A DNA stretch of 64,000 nucleotides from positions 124,001 to 188,000 of the forward strand of contig CAVQVG010000014.1 of assembly GCA_963717125.1 (NCBI GenBank), in the 5' to 3' direction. The notes below the pieces were generated by a model that saw nothing but the letters and a program-made list of their open reading frames with translations, searched no databases and was not told the origin of the DNA. Numbering within the stretch: position 1 is the first letter of the stretch; every line of letters starts with the position of its first letter. The DNA comes from RYN-230 sp963717125. Lineage in GTDB: Bacteria > Actinomycetota > Actinomycetes > Streptosporangiales > Streptosporangiaceae. Shown here one piece after another: positions 9,938 to 18,441 of the stretch. A program made the position numbers and the translations under genes.

Positions 9938-11167
9938 TCAGCCCGTCCCGGTGGGCGAGGCTTCCGCGGCCGGCTCAGCGGTCCCGGCCGCCCCGCCGCC
10001 CACCCCGCGCGCCCCGCCGTCGGCCGCCCTACCGGCCGCGGCGCTGGCCGCGGCGGCGTTGGCCGCCTCGGCCGCGGCGCCGAGCCGCTCGTACGAGGTG
10101 ACGCCGACCACCCGGCCCTGATCGTCCACCCCGACGGCCCGGCCGGCCGGGGACAGCAGGGTGGCGTCGAGCGCGGCGCGCAGCGAGTCGGTGCTCACCC
10201 CGAACGTGTGCCCGTACGGGGTGAGCTGAGCGTCGCCCGCAGCGGCCGCGCGGGGCAGCGACTTCAGCTCGTCGCTGGCCACCCAGCCACGTGGTTTCTG
10301 GTCGGCGTCGGTGACCAGCAGCCAGGGCTCGCCGTTGCGCGCCGCGTGCTCGGCCGCCTGCCAGGCGGGCATGCTCGCGCTGATCACGGCGGTATCGCTC
10401 AGGCTCAGCCCGGACGCGGCCAGGAAGGACAGCCGGCGGATGCCGCGGTCGAAGCCGAGGAAGCTCTCCACGTAGCTGTCAGCGGGCGCGCTGAGCAGCC
10501 GCTCCGGGCTGTCCAGCTGGGCCAGCCGGCCGCCGGGGCGGTAGATGGCGACCTGGTCGCCCACCTTGATGGCCTCCTCCACGTCGTGCGTGACGAGCAC
10601 GATGGTCTTGTGCAGTTCGGCCTGGAGCCGGAGGAGTTCATCTTGCAAGGTGGCTCTGACAATCGGGTCGACGGCGCTGAACGGCTCGTCCATGAGCAGC
10701 ACCGGCGGGTCGGCGGCCAGCGCCCGGGCCACCCCGACGCGCTGCTGCTGGCCGCCGGAGAGCTGGTACGGGTAGCGGCGGGCCAGGCTGTCGTCCAGGC
10801 CGACCAGCCGCATCAGCTCGTGGGCCCGGGCCCGGGCCTTGGCCTTGCCCCAGCCGATCAGCAGCGGCACCGTGCCGATGTTGTCCTCGATGGTCCGGTG
10901 CGGGAACAGCCCGGACTGCTGGATGACGTAGCCGATGCCGCGGCGCAGCGTGGGCGGGTCGGACTGCTGGATGTCCCGGCCGTCGAGCAGGATCCGGCCG
11001 CTGGTCGGGTCGATCAGCCGGTTGATCATGCGCAGCGTAGTGGTCTTGCCGCACCCGCTGGGGCCGACCAGCACCATCGTCTGCCCGTCCGGTATGTCCA
11101 GGTTGAGGTCATCCACGGCGAGCGTGCCGCCCGGGTACCGTTTCGTCACGCCCTCGAAGGTGATCAC
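9938..11167 (-). CDS. ATP-binding subunit of quaternary-amine ABC importer, with CBS domains
   Basis: A 409-residue ATPase. Walker A is GPSGCGKTT (about residue 34), Q-loop VIQQSGLF, signature LSGGQQQRVGVARALA, Walker B VLLMDEPFSAVD and H-loop LVTHD. Residues about 250-360 form a CBS-domain pair, which in OpuA/OpuC-type transporters senses ionic strength or c-di-AMP. The final 45 residues are a Gly/Ala-rich tail of unknown role. The GTG start is chosen because GGAAGG lies 7 nt upstream. First gene of the importer operon; 402 bp of gene-free DNA separates it from the divergent VIT transporter. Confidence 0.93.
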   Translation of the reverse strand: MITFEGVTKRYPGGTLAVDDLNLDIPDGQTMVLVGPSGCGKTTTLRMINRLIDPTSGRILLDGRDIQQSDPPTLRRGIGYVIQQSGLFPHRTIEDNIGTVPLLIGWGKAKARARAHELMRLVGLDDSLARRYPYQLSGGQQQRVGVARALAADPPVLLMDEPFSAVDPIVRATLQDELLRLQAELHKTIVLVTHDVEEAIKVGDQVAIYRPGGRLAQLDSPERLLSAPADSYVESFLGFDRGIRRLSFLAASGLSLSDTAVISASMPAWQAAEHAARNGEPWLLVTDADQKPRGWVASDELKSLPRAAAAGDAQLTPYGHTFGVSTDSLRAALDATLLSPAGRAVGVDDQGRVVGVTSYERLGAAAEAANAAAASAAAGRAADGGARGVGGGAAGTAEPAAEASPTGTG

Positions 11168-11569
11168 GACGTGGCCTTCCGGTCTGGCCCCCACCTGGGT
11201 CCCGGGGTCTGGCGCTGCTGACTACCCGTGCCGCCAGAAGCCATGCCCGGCAGCGACAGCAAGATCAGCGTAACCGGGTTCGGCGAGCGCAGCCACGCCG
11301 CGGCGGCGAACCGTGTCCGAGACGAGACCAGGGGTGATACAGCGGGCGACGCGGCAGTGGCCGACCAGGTGGCCGACCAGGTGGCCGACCACCTGGCCGG
11401 CCGGGTGGCCGGCCGGGTGGACCACCCGGGCCCGGGCGACGGCCGGGTGAACAGGGAATAATGGTGCCGGGCCGGAGGTTTGCCCCCGGGCTGCGGGCAA
11501 GGATGCTCTGTACCCGGCCAGCGGTGCGCCGGCCAGCGCGCACCCGAACACACTCTGGGAAATCCCACC
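11168..11569. other. Gene-free divergent region with 12-bp tandem repeats
   Basis: This region separates the ABC importer operon from the VIT-type transporter and should hold both promoters. The clearest feature is a tandem array at 11357-11416: three copies of gtggccgaccag-like units followed by two ctggccggccgg-like units. No open frame here has a convincing ribosome site or recognisable product. A short G/C dyad (tttgcccccgggctgcgggcaa) lies about 80 nt before the transporter start. Confidence 0.5.
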
Positions 11570-12301
11570 ATGTCAGTCGAGATTAGCGAACAGTACGAGG
11601 CGCATGGGCACCAGCACAAGGACGTTTCCGGTGGCTGGCTCCGCCCGGCGGTTTTCGGCGCCATGGACGGCCTCGTCACCAACGTCTCGCTGATCGCTGG
11701 CGTGGGCGCCGGGGTCAGCGTTTCGGGCGCCTCCACGCACCTGATCGTGCTCACCGGGCTGGCCGGGCTGGCGGCCGGCGCGTTCTCCATGGCGACCGGC
11801 GAGTACGTCTCGGTCTCCTCGCAGAACGAGCTGGTCCAGGCGGAGGTCCGCAAGGAGCGCCACGAGCTGGAGCACAACCCGGAGTCGGAGCGCCGTGAGC
11901 TGGCGGCCACGTTCCGCAGGCAGGGGGTCGAGCCGGACCTGGCCGACAAGGTGGCCGCGCAGATCTCGGCGCACCCCGAGCAGGCCCTGGGGGTGCACGT
12001 CCGCGAGGAACTCGGTGTGGACTATGAGGAGCTGCCGTCGCCGTACACGGCGGCGGCGGCCTCGCTGGTCACGTTCGCCATGGGCGCGCTCATCCCGCTG
12101 CTGCCCTACCTGTTCCGGCTGGACAGCCTGGCGCTGGCCCTGGGCCTGGCCGCGGTGGCCGCGTTCGTCGGCGGCGGGCTGGTGGCCCGGCTCACCGACC
12201 GGCCGTTCCTCCGCGGCGCGGCGCGGCAGCTGGTGCTGGGCGCGGCGGCGGCCGGGATCACGTTCGCGATCGGGAGCGCGGTCGGCGCCGGCGCGTCCTG
12301 A
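11570..12301 (+). CDS. VIT1/CCC1-family Fe2+/Mn2+ transporter
   Basis: A 243-residue integral membrane protein of the vacuolar iron transporter family, which exports Fe2+ or Mn2+ from the cytoplasm in bacteria. The family signature is VFGAMDGLVTNVSLIAGVGAG (first span), then GAFSMATGEYVSVSSQNEL, a Glu/His-rich cytoplasmic metal-binding loop (about residues 90-150), and three further C-terminal spans. The N terminus EISEQYEAHGHQHKD adds potential metal ligands. ATG chosen because CTGGGAAATCCCACC provides a ribosome site; an upstream in-frame GTG lacks one. Stands alone; metal specificity is not determinable. Confidence 0.92.
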   Translation: MSVEISEQYEAHGHQHKDVSGGWLRPAVFGAMDGLVTNVSLIAGVGAGVSVSGASTHLIVLTGLAGLAAGAFSMATGEYVSVSSQNELVQAEVRKERHELEHNPESERRELAATFRRQGVEPDLADKVAAQISAHPEQALGVHVREELGVDYEELPSPYTAAAASLVTFAMGALIPLLPYLFRLDSLALALGLAAVAAFVGGGLVARLTDRPFLRGAARQLVLGAAAAGITFAIGSAVGAGAS

Positions 12302-12325
12302 CCGCGGGCCCGGCCACCGCCCGAC

Positions 12326-13363
12326 CTACCAGGAGTCCGCGCCGAACGCGTCGTCCTCGGGCCCGCCCGGGCCGGAGGACAGCAGCTTGAGGTCGGACTC
12401 CACCATCATCGTGATCAGCTCGGTGAACCCGGTCTTCGGTTTCCAGCCGAGCTGCTGCGCGGCCTTGGCCGGGTCGGCGCAGAGCTGGTCCACCTCGGCG
12501 GGCCGGACGAACGCGGCGTCCACCGTGACGTGCTCCCGCCAGTCCAGGCCGGCCACGCTGAACGCCAGGTCGACGAGTTCCTCCACGCTGTGCGTGACCC
12601 CGGTGCCCACCACGTAGTCCTCGGGCTCGTCGGCGGCCAGCATCAGGTGCATGGCCCGGACGTAGTCGCCGGCGAACCCCCAGTCCCGCCGGGCCCACAG
12701 GGTGCCGAGCCGGAGCTGCCGCTCGTGGCCGAGCTTGACCCGGGCCACCCCGAGGGACACCTTGCGGCTGACGAACTCCGCGCCGCGGCGCGGCGACTCG
12801 TGGTTGAACAAGATCCCGGACACCGCGTACATCCCGTAGGACTCGCGGTAGTTCTGGGTCAGGAAGTGCCCGTACGCCTTGGCCACCCCGTACGGGCTGC
12901 GCGGGTGGAACGGGGTGCGCTCGTGCTGCGGTGACTCCCGCACCTTGCCGAACATCTCCGAGGACGACGCCTGGTAGAAGCGGATCTGGCTGCCCCGCGG
13001 GGTGCGCGAGGCGCTGATCCCGCTGCACACCCGGATGGCCTCCAGCACCCGGAGCACGCCGAGGCCGGTCACCTCGCCGGTCAGCTCGGCCTGCTGCCAG
13101 GACATCGGCACGTAGGAGATCGCGGCCAGGTTGTAGACCTCGTCGGGCTGCACCCGTTCCACCGCGGAGATCAGGCTGCCCTGGTCGAGCAGGTCACCGC
13201 GGACCAGCCGGATATCGCCGAGCAGCTCGCGGACCCCGCGGACCCGCGGGTTGGACTGGCCGCGGACCAGCCCCCACACCTCGTAGCCCTGAGCCAGCAG
13301 GTGCTCGGCCAGGTAGGACCCGTCCTGCCCGGTGATCCCGGTGATCAGTGCACGCCTCGTCAG
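12326..13363 (-). CDS. gmd: GDP-mannose 4,6-dehydratase
   Basis: NADP-dependent SDR that makes GDP-4-keto-6-deoxy-D-mannose. The Rossmann motif (ALITGITGQDGSYLAEHLL) lies upstream of the first GTG, so the protein must begin earlier. The only in-frame codon with a ribosome site is a CTG at 13363, preceded by GGAGG at 5-nt spacing, giving 345 residues (family about 340). Catalytic features are SSSEMFG and SPYGVAKAYGH (Tyr and Lys of YxxxK). No upstream ATG, GTG or TTG occurs in frame before the reading frame loses sense. No reductase or epimerase that would finish GDP-fucose or rhamnose is adjacent. Divergent from the GT4 operon. Confidence 0.92.
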   Translation of the reverse strand: MTRRALITGITGQDGSYLAEHLLAQGYEVWGLVRGQSNPRVRGVRELLGDIRLVRGDLLDQGSLISAVERVQPDEVYNLAAISYVPMSWQQAELTGEVTGLGVLRVLEAIRVCSGISASRTPRGSQIRFYQASSSEMFGKVRESPQHERTPFHPRSPYGVAKAYGHFLTQNYRESYGMYAVSGILFNHESPRRGAEFVSRKVSLGVARVKLGHERQLRLGTLWARRDWGFAGDYVRAMHLMLAADEPEDYVVGTGVTHSVEELVDLAFSVAGLDWREHVTVDAAFVRPAEVDQLCADPAKAAQQLGWKPKTGFTELITMMVESDLKLLSSGPGGPEDDAFGADSW

Positions 13364-13679
13364 CGGAGCCTCCGTCCTGGCGAGCCGGCCGCCGCACCAT
13401 GACCAGGTCAGGTCAGGTCCGCGCAGCTCGGCTCATACCACCTCAGGGGTACGTCGGCGCAGCTTACCGGGCATGGCCGGGGCGCCGCCGCAGACCGCCT
13501 CGGACCGGCGCGTCCCGGCTCCGGGCGGCTCGTGTACCCGATGGTAATGTTCGCTGCTTAAGCGGCCACGCGCGCAGCGCCTCCCGGCCTGGACAGCCAG
13601 CGGCGGACGAACCGGGCAGGCAGCACCAAACGATGCAAGGGCCAGACAACGCGGTGCCGGACGAGAGGTGCGAACCTGC
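13364..13679. other. Divergent intergenic region, no gene seen
   Basis: This 316-bp region separates gmd from the GT4 gene. I find no open frame with a ribosome site, no strong hairpin and no clear operator; it presumably carries both promoters. Confidence 0.5.
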
Positions 13680-14933
13680 GTGACGACCACGGATCACCCG
13701 CTGCGCATCGCACTGCTTTCCTACCGCAGCAAACCACATTGCGGTGGCCAGGGCATCTACCTGCGCCACCTGTCCCGCGAACTGGCCGCGCTCGGGCACC
13801 ACGTCGAGGTGTTCTCCGGCCAGCCCTACCCGGAGCTGGAACCGGGGCCGGAGCTCCGCCCGGTGCCCAGCCTCGACCTGTACCGGGACGAGGACCCGTT
13901 CCGCACCCCCCGGCTGGCCGAGTACCGCGACTGGATCGACGCGCTGGAATTCGCCGTGATGAAGACCGGCGCGTTCCCCGAGCCGCTCACGTTCAGCCTG
14001 CGGGCGCTGCGCCTGCTGCGCACCCGGCGGGCCGACTTCGACCTGGTGCACGACAACCAGGTGCTCGCCTACGGCCTGCTCGGCCTGCCCCGGATCGGCC
14101 TGCCCCTGGTGACCAGCATCCACCACCCGATCAGCGTGGACCGGCGGATCGAGCTGGCCGCGGCGCACGGCAAGGAATGGCTGGGCAAGTGGCGCTGGTA
14201 CTCGTTCGTCCGGATGCAGGGCCGGGTGGCCCGCCGGGTGGGGCCGATCCTGACCGCCTCCCGGGCATCCCAAGCCGACATATGCCGGGATTTCCGTGTC
14301 GACCCGGCCCAGGTGCACGTGATCCCGCTCGGCGTGGACACCCGGCTGTTCCACCCCAGGACCGCGCCCCGGGTGCCGGGCCGGATCGTGGCCGTGGCCA
14401 GCGCGGACTCACCGCTCAAGGGGGTGGGCACGCTGCTGGCGGCGGTGGCCAAGCTCACCGTGGAGCGGGACGCGCAGCTGACCGTGGTGGGCAAGCCGTC
14501 CGCTGGCGGCCCGACCGAGCGGCTGGCCGGCGAGCTGGCCCTCGGCGACCGGGTCCGGTTCGTGCACGGGATCAGCGACACCGAGCTGGCCGAGCTGTGC
14601 GCCAGCGCCGAGATCGCCGTCGTCCCCTCGCTGTACGAGGGCTTCTCGCTGCCCGCCGTCGAGCACATGGCCTCCGGGACGCCGCTGGTGGCCAGCCGGA
14701 CCGGGGCCCTGCCCGAGGTCACCGGGGACGCGGCCCGGCTGGTCGAGCCGGGCAACCCGGAAGAGCTCGCGGCCGCCTTGCGTGACCTGCTCGACTCGCC
14801 CGCCGAACGGGACCGGCTGGGCGCGGCCGCCTGGCAGCGGGTGCAAGAGCGGTTCGCCTGGAGCGCGGTGGCCCGCGCCACCGTGCAGCGCTACCGCGCC
14901 GCCATCGAGGCGAACGGCGCCCGGGCATGCTGA
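13680..14933 (+). CDS. Glycosyltransferase family 4 (GT-B fold)
   Basis: A 417-residue retaining glycosyltransferase, cytoplasmic face. The N-terminal domain opens with LRIALLSYRSKPHCGGQGIYL (acceptor-side loop). The C-terminal domain holds VIPLGVDTRLF and the EX7E nucleotide-sugar motif in YEGFSLPAVEHMASGTPLV (about residue 320). The start is the GTG behind GAGAGGTG; another GTG 4 codons upstream is possible. The stop overlaps the next methyltransferase start by 7 bp, so three genes are coupled. With gmd beside it, transfer of a 6-deoxyhexose to a glycan or lipid is plausible but inferred. Confidence 0.9.
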   Translation: MTTTDHPLRIALLSYRSKPHCGGQGIYLRHLSRELAALGHHVEVFSGQPYPELEPGPELRPVPSLDLYRDEDPFRTPRLAEYRDWIDALEFAVMKTGAFPEPLTFSLRALRLLRTRRADFDLVHDNQVLAYGLLGLPRIGLPLVTSIHHPISVDRRIELAAAHGKEWLGKWRWYSFVRMQGRVARRVGPILTASRASQADICRDFRVDPAQVHVIPLGVDTRLFHPRTAPRVPGRIVAVASADSPLKGVGTLLAAVAKLTVERDAQLTVVGKPSAGGPTERLAGELALGDRVRFVHGISDTELAELCASAEIAVVPSLYEGFSLPAVEHMASGTPLVASRTGALPEVTGDAARLVEPGNPEELAAALRDLLDSPAERDRLGAAAWQRVQERFAWSAVARATVQRYRAAIEANGARAC

Positions 14934-15694
14934 CCGTCGACTTCCGCCGGCTGCCGGTCGGCCCGGGCGACCGCGTGCTCGACCTCGGCTGCGGCGCCGG
15001 GCGGCACGCGTTCGAGGCGCTGCGCCGCGGCGCCACCGTGGTGGCGCTGGACGCGGACGCGGCCGAGCTGCGCGGGGTGGCCGAGATGGCCGCGGCCATG
15101 CGGGAGGCGGGCGAGACGCCGGCCGCCGCGGACACCAGCACGGTGTGCGGGGACGCGACCGCGATGCCGTTCCCGGACGAAACGTTCGACCGCGTCATCG
15201 CGGCCGAGGTGCTCGAGCACATCCCGGCGGACCAGCGCGCGCTGGCCGAGATCGCCCGGGTGCTGCGGCCCGGCGGCCAGCTGGCCGTCACCGTGCCGGC
15301 CTGGCTGCCGGAGCGGATCTGCTGGGGCCTGTCCGCCGACTACCACAACACCCCCGGCGGCCACGTCCGCATCTTCACCCGGGCTGAGCTGGCGGCCAAG
15401 CTCACCGCGGCCGGGCTGCGGGTCGGCGCGCATCATCACGCGCACGGCCTGCACTCGCCGTATTGGTGGCTGAAATGCGCGGTCGGCGTGCACGATGACC
15501 ACCATCCGCTGGCCCGCGCCTATCACCGGCTGCTGGTCTGGGACATCATGAAGCGGCCCCGGGTGACCCGGCTGGCCGAGCAGGCGATGAACCCGCTGAT
15601 CGGCAAGAGCCTGGTCATCTACGCGGAGAAACCGGCCGAACGCCGCGCCGGCCGCCCCGTCCCGGCCACCGAGCGGGCGCATGCCGCCGTCTGA
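14927..15694 (+). CDS. Class I SAM-dependent methyltransferase (UbiE-like)
   Basis: A 255-residue methyltransferase. Motif I is VLDLGCGAGRHAF (about residue 21), the acidic residue after strand 2 is VVALDADA, motif II is FDRVIAAEVLEHI and motif III VLRPGGQLAVTVP. The C-terminal 80 residues contain an aromatic/His-rich segment (HHHAHGLHSPYWWLK). Both ends overlap neighbours (7 bp with GT4, 14 bp with the toroid protein), so it belongs to the same operon. Likely substrate is a sugar or lipid intermediate of that pathway; this is inference. Confidence 0.9.
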   Translation: MLTVDFRRLPVGPGDRVLDLGCGAGRHAFEALRRGATVVALDADAAELRGVAEMAAAMREAGETPAAADTSTVCGDATAMPFPDETFDRVIAAEVLEHIPADQRALAEIARVLRPGGQLAVTVPAWLPERICWGLSADYHNTPGGHVRIFTRAELAAKLTAAGLRVGAHHHAHGLHSPYWWLKCAVGVHDDHHPLARAYHRLLVWDIMKRPRVTRLAEQAMNPLIGKSLVIYAEKPAERRAGRPVPATERAHAAV

Positions 15695-16877
15695 GGCGCT
15701 GGCCAGCTCGGTGGGCCGCGAGCCGTCCGCTGCCGCGGGACCGGCGGTGGCGCACAGCCCGGTGGCCGGCCAGCCCGTGGCCGGCCAGCCCGTGGTCGGC
15801 CGGCCGGTACCCGAGCTGCCCGGCATCCTCACCGCCGCCGAGGTGCTGGCCACCGGCGAGCACATCGCCGACCGGCAGGCGCCGTCCGGCGCGCTCAGCT
15901 GGCCGGACGGCCACACCGACGCGTGGAATCACGTGGAGTGCGCAATGGCGCTGTCCGCCTGTGGGCTGACCAGCGCCGCCCGGCTGGCCTACGACTGGCT
16001 GCGCCGCACCCAGCGCGCGGACGGCTCGTGGCCGAAACGGGTCGTCGGCGACACGGTGGCCGACGCCGGCGGGGAGACCAACCAGACCGCCTACGTCGCC
16101 GTCGGTACCTGGCACGAGTTCCAGCTCACCGGGGACGAGACGTTCCTGGCCGACATGTGGCCCACGGTGCGGCGGGCGATCGGCTTCGTGCTGTCCCTCC
16201 AGGTGCCGCGGGGCGAGATCCTCTGGCAGCGCGCGGCCGACGGGACGGCGGCCAGTTACGCGCTGCTCACCGGGTGCGCCAGCACCTACCAGAGCCTGCG
16301 CTGCGCGGCCGGGCTGGCCGAGTACCTGGGTGAGCCGCAGCCCGCCTGGGAGCTCGCCGCCTGCCGCCTGGGCCATGTCGTGGCCGACCACCCGGAGGCG
16401 TTCGCCGACAAGAGCCGGTTCGCGATGGACTGGTACTACCCGGTGCTGGCCGGGCCGGTACGCGGCCCGGCCGGGCTGGACCGGCTGGACGCGCAGTGGG
16501 CCGAGTTCGTGGTGCCGGGGCTCGGCGTGCGCTGCGTCCGCGACCAGCCGTGGATCACCGGGGCGGAAGCGTGCGAACTGGTGATGGCGCTGGATGCGGC
16601 GGGTGACTATAGCCGGGCCCGCCAGGTGTACGCCGATATCCAGCACCTGCGGGACGGCGACGGCGGCTACTGGACCGGCTGGCAGTTCACCAACCAGGCG
16701 CATTTCCCGGCCGAACGGAGCAGCTGGACGGCGGCCGCGATGATCCTGGCCGCCGACGCGCTGTCCGGCACCACCCGCGCCGCGGCCATGTTCCGGGACG
16801 TGCCGCCCCCGCCGCCGGCCGAGCCGGGCTCGCCCATGCATTGCTTCTCGGCCCGCTGCCGCCGGGGCCGTGGTTAG
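15681..16877 (+). CDS. Alpha/alpha-toroid protein (prenyltransferase/squalene-oxidase-repeat-like), function unknown
   Basis: A 398-residue protein whose residues about 50-370 look like an alpha/alpha barrel of the terpenoid-cyclase/six-hairpin type. Recurrent helix-pair segments with Trp/Gly turns are QRADGSWPKR, DAGGETNQTAYVAVGTWHEF and DGDGGYWTGWQF. The DxDD motif of triterpene cyclases is not visible, so calling it a prenyltransferase or cyclase is unsafe; a glycan-binding or hydrolytic role is equally possible. The N terminus carries a Gly-Gln-Pro-Val-Ala repeat from 15-bp tandem units (15762-15806). Starts inside the methyltransferase gene; its end overlaps the convergent MT24 gene by 4 bp. 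Confidence 0.75.
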   Translation: MPPSEALASSVGREPSAAAGPAVAHSPVAGQPVAGQPVVGRPVPELPGILTAAEVLATGEHIADRQAPSGALSWPDGHTDAWNHVECAMALSACGLTSAARLAYDWLRRTQRADGSWPKRVVGDTVADAGGETNQTAYVAVGTWHEFQLTGDETFLADMWPTVRRAIGFVLSLQVPRGEILWQRAADGTAASYALLTGCASTYQSLRCAAGLAEYLGEPQPAWELAACRLGHVVADHPEAFADKSRFAMDWYYPVLAGPVRGPAGLDRLDAQWAEFVVPGLGVRCVRDQPWITGAEACELVMALDAAGDYSRARQVYADIQHLRDGDGGYWTGWQFTNQAHFPAERSSWTAAAMILAADALSGTTRAAAMFRDVPPPPPAEPGSPMHCFSARCRRGRG

Positions 16878-17500
16878 CCGGTGCGCTCCAGCACGCGCAG
16901 CGAGCCGTGCACCGACACCTCGGTGAACTCGGCTGACTCCAGCGCGCGCCGGTAGATCCGGTACGGGGCCTGGCCGCCGTCGGCCGGATCGGGGAACACG
17001 TCGTGGATGGCCAGCGCCCCGCCGGGGGCGACCCACGGCGCCCAGTTCGCGTAGTCGGCCTGGGCCGCCTCGTCGGTGTGCCCGCCGTCGATGAACAGCA
17101 GGCCCAGCGGGGCCCGCCACAGCCCGGCCACCTGCGCCGACCGGCCCACCACGGCGATGACCTGCTCCTCCAGGCCGGCCGCGGCCAGCGTGGCGCGGCA
17201 GGTGGGCAGCGTGTCCAGCCGCCCGGTCCGCTCGTTGACCAGGGCCGGGTCGTGGTACTCCCAGCCCGGCTGGTTCTCCTCGGAGCCGTGGTGATGATCC
17301 ACCGTGATCACCAGCTGGCCGGCCTGCCGCGCCGCGGCGGCCAGGTAGATGGTGGACTTTCCGCAGTAGGTGCCGACCTCCAGGATGGGGCCACGGCCCG
17401 CGTAGGCGGCCGCGGTCGCGTACAGGGCCAGCCCTTCGGCCGGCGGCATGAACCCCTTGGCCGCCTCGGCCGCGTCCCGCAGCTCCGCTGGCATCCCCAT
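16874..17500 (-). CDS. Class I SAM-dependent methyltransferase (Methyltransf_24/cephalosporin hydroxylase-like)
   Basis: A 208-residue methyltransferase with motif I ILEVGTYCGKSTIYLA, an unusual DHHHGSEENQPGWEYHD acidic loop, and LLFIDGGHTDEAAQADYANW, the pattern of the MT24 group that modifies sugars and secondary metabolites. The ATG is chosen because GGAGG lies 5 nt upstream; a GTG 8 codons earlier lacks a site. It converges on the toroid gene with a 4-bp overlap of stops, so it is on the opposite strand but part of the same compact cluster. Confidence 0.88.
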   Translation of the reverse strand: MGMPAELRDAAEAAKGFMPPAEGLALYATAAAYAGRGPILEVGTYCGKSTIYLAAAARQAGQLVITVDHHHGSEENQPGWEYHDPALVNERTGRLDTLPTCRATLAAAGLEEQVIAVVGRSAQVAGLWRAPLGLLFIDGGHTDEAAQADYANWAPWVAPGGALAIHDVFPDPADGGQAPYRIYRRALESAEFTEVSVHGSLRVLERTG

Positions 17501-17653
17501 CCGGGCCTCCGAATTCGGCACCAAAACACCGCACTAGCTCAACGCCCCCTGGTCGGGCTCACTTACCCGGGCGCGCGGTGGGCGCGGGGGCTGCCATCGG
17601 GCGAGCCGGGACGTACTGTAGCGCTGGATGTTGCGGCGAAGGAGGGCAGGGCG

Positions 17654-17845
17654 ATGCGGGTGGTGGTCGATCGCGACCTGTGCGAGGCCAACGGTGTGTG
17701 CGCCGGGCTGGCGCCCGACGTGTTTGACCTTGACGACGAGGACTACCTGCACATCGCGGCCGGGGAGGTGCCCGCGGCGTCCGCCGACGCGGTCCGCCGC
17801 GCGGTGGCGTCCTGCCCGCGGCTGGCGCTCAGCCTGGCCGACTGA
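17654..17845 (+). CDS. Ferredoxin, 3Fe-4S type
   Basis: A 63-residue ferredoxin of the short actinobacterial type that usually donates electrons to cytochromes P450. Cys10, Cys16 (C-x5-C) and a Cys in ASCPRLAL near the C terminus are spaced as in 3Fe-4S ferredoxins; the position that would hold a fourth ligand is Ala/Gly. ATG start with GGAGG about 8 nt upstream. No P450 or ferredoxin reductase is adjacent, so its partner is elsewhere. It starts about 150 nt from the divergent MT24 gene. Confidence 0.88.
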   Translation: MRVVVDRDLCEANGVCAGLAPDVFDLDDEDYLHIAAGEVPAASADAVRRAVASCPRLALSLAD

Positions 17846-17851
17846 GCCGGG

Positions 17852-18421
17852 TCAGAGCACGCCGGCCGCCAGCGCCACGCCGACCGCGACCAGGATGGCC
17901 CCGCCGATCTGCTCGCCGCGCCGGCCGGCCGTAGCGCCGAGGCGCCCGCCGAGCTCCAGGCCGGCCAGCGACATGAGCACGCTGACCCCGCCGATGACGA
18001 GGGCCGCCTCGGCCACGCTGACGTGCAGCGTGCCCAGGGCGAACCCGGCCGCCAGGTTGTCCAGGCTGAGCGCGAACGCGGTGACGATGAGCTTGCCCAG
18101 GCCCATCGCGTGCGCCGGGTGCACCCCGGTTCCGCCCGCGGCCGGCCAGCCGGGCTGACGCAGCGCCCGCAGCACCGTGACCCCGCCCAGGACGATCAGT
18201 AAACCGGCGCCGATCCAGCGGGCCACCTGGCCGATGCCGGTGGCCAGCCCGGCCCCGATGACCAGGCCGACGATGGGCATGCCGGCCTCGAACGCGCCGA
18301 ACACGAGCGCCACCCGCAGCCGGGTCCGCGCGGTGACGCCGCCGAAGCCGATGCCGATGGCCGCGGCCAGGTTGGACAGGCCAACCGAGGCCGCGACGAG
18401 CAGGAGGGGGAGCACGCGCAC
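17852..18421 (-). CDS. mntP: MntP-type manganese efflux pump
   Basis: A 189-residue membrane protein with six hydrophobic segments in two homologous halves. The signatures are VGLSNLAAAIGIGFGG and FALSLDNLAAGFALG, which carry the conserved Asn/Asp pairs of MntP (DUF204) Mn2+ exporters. GTG start. It lies tail-to-tail with the ferredoxin gene (6 nt apart) and in line with the VOC and serpin genes upstream, though the head-on spacing gives no sign of functional linkage. A cation-exporter role is established for the family; the metal here is inferred. No yybP-ykoY-like leader is evident. Confidence 0.85.
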   Translation of the reverse strand: MRVLPLLLVAASVGLSNLAAAIGIGFGGVTARTRLRVALVFGAFEAGMPIVGLVIGAGLATGIGQVARWIGAGLLIVLGGVTVLRALRQPGWPAAGGTGVHPAHAMGLGKLIVTAFALSLDNLAAGFALGTLHVSVAEAALVIGGVSVLMSLAGLELGGRLGATAGRRGEQIGGAILVAVGVALAAGVL

Positions 18422-18441
18422 AGGCTAGAGCCGCCGCAGGC

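Noticed and set aside
15681..16877. Terpene cyclase assignment for the toroid protein
   Set aside because: No DxDD or DDxxE-type acid motif and no isoprenoid genes nearby; only the fold class is supported.
15615..17534. 639-codon antisense frame across the toroid and MT24 genes
   Set aside because: Its residues are low-complexity Gly/Arg/Ala and it crosses two well-supported genes.
17654..17845. P450 electron-transfer operon
   Set aside because: The ferredoxin type fits, but no cytochrome P450 or reductase is adjacent.
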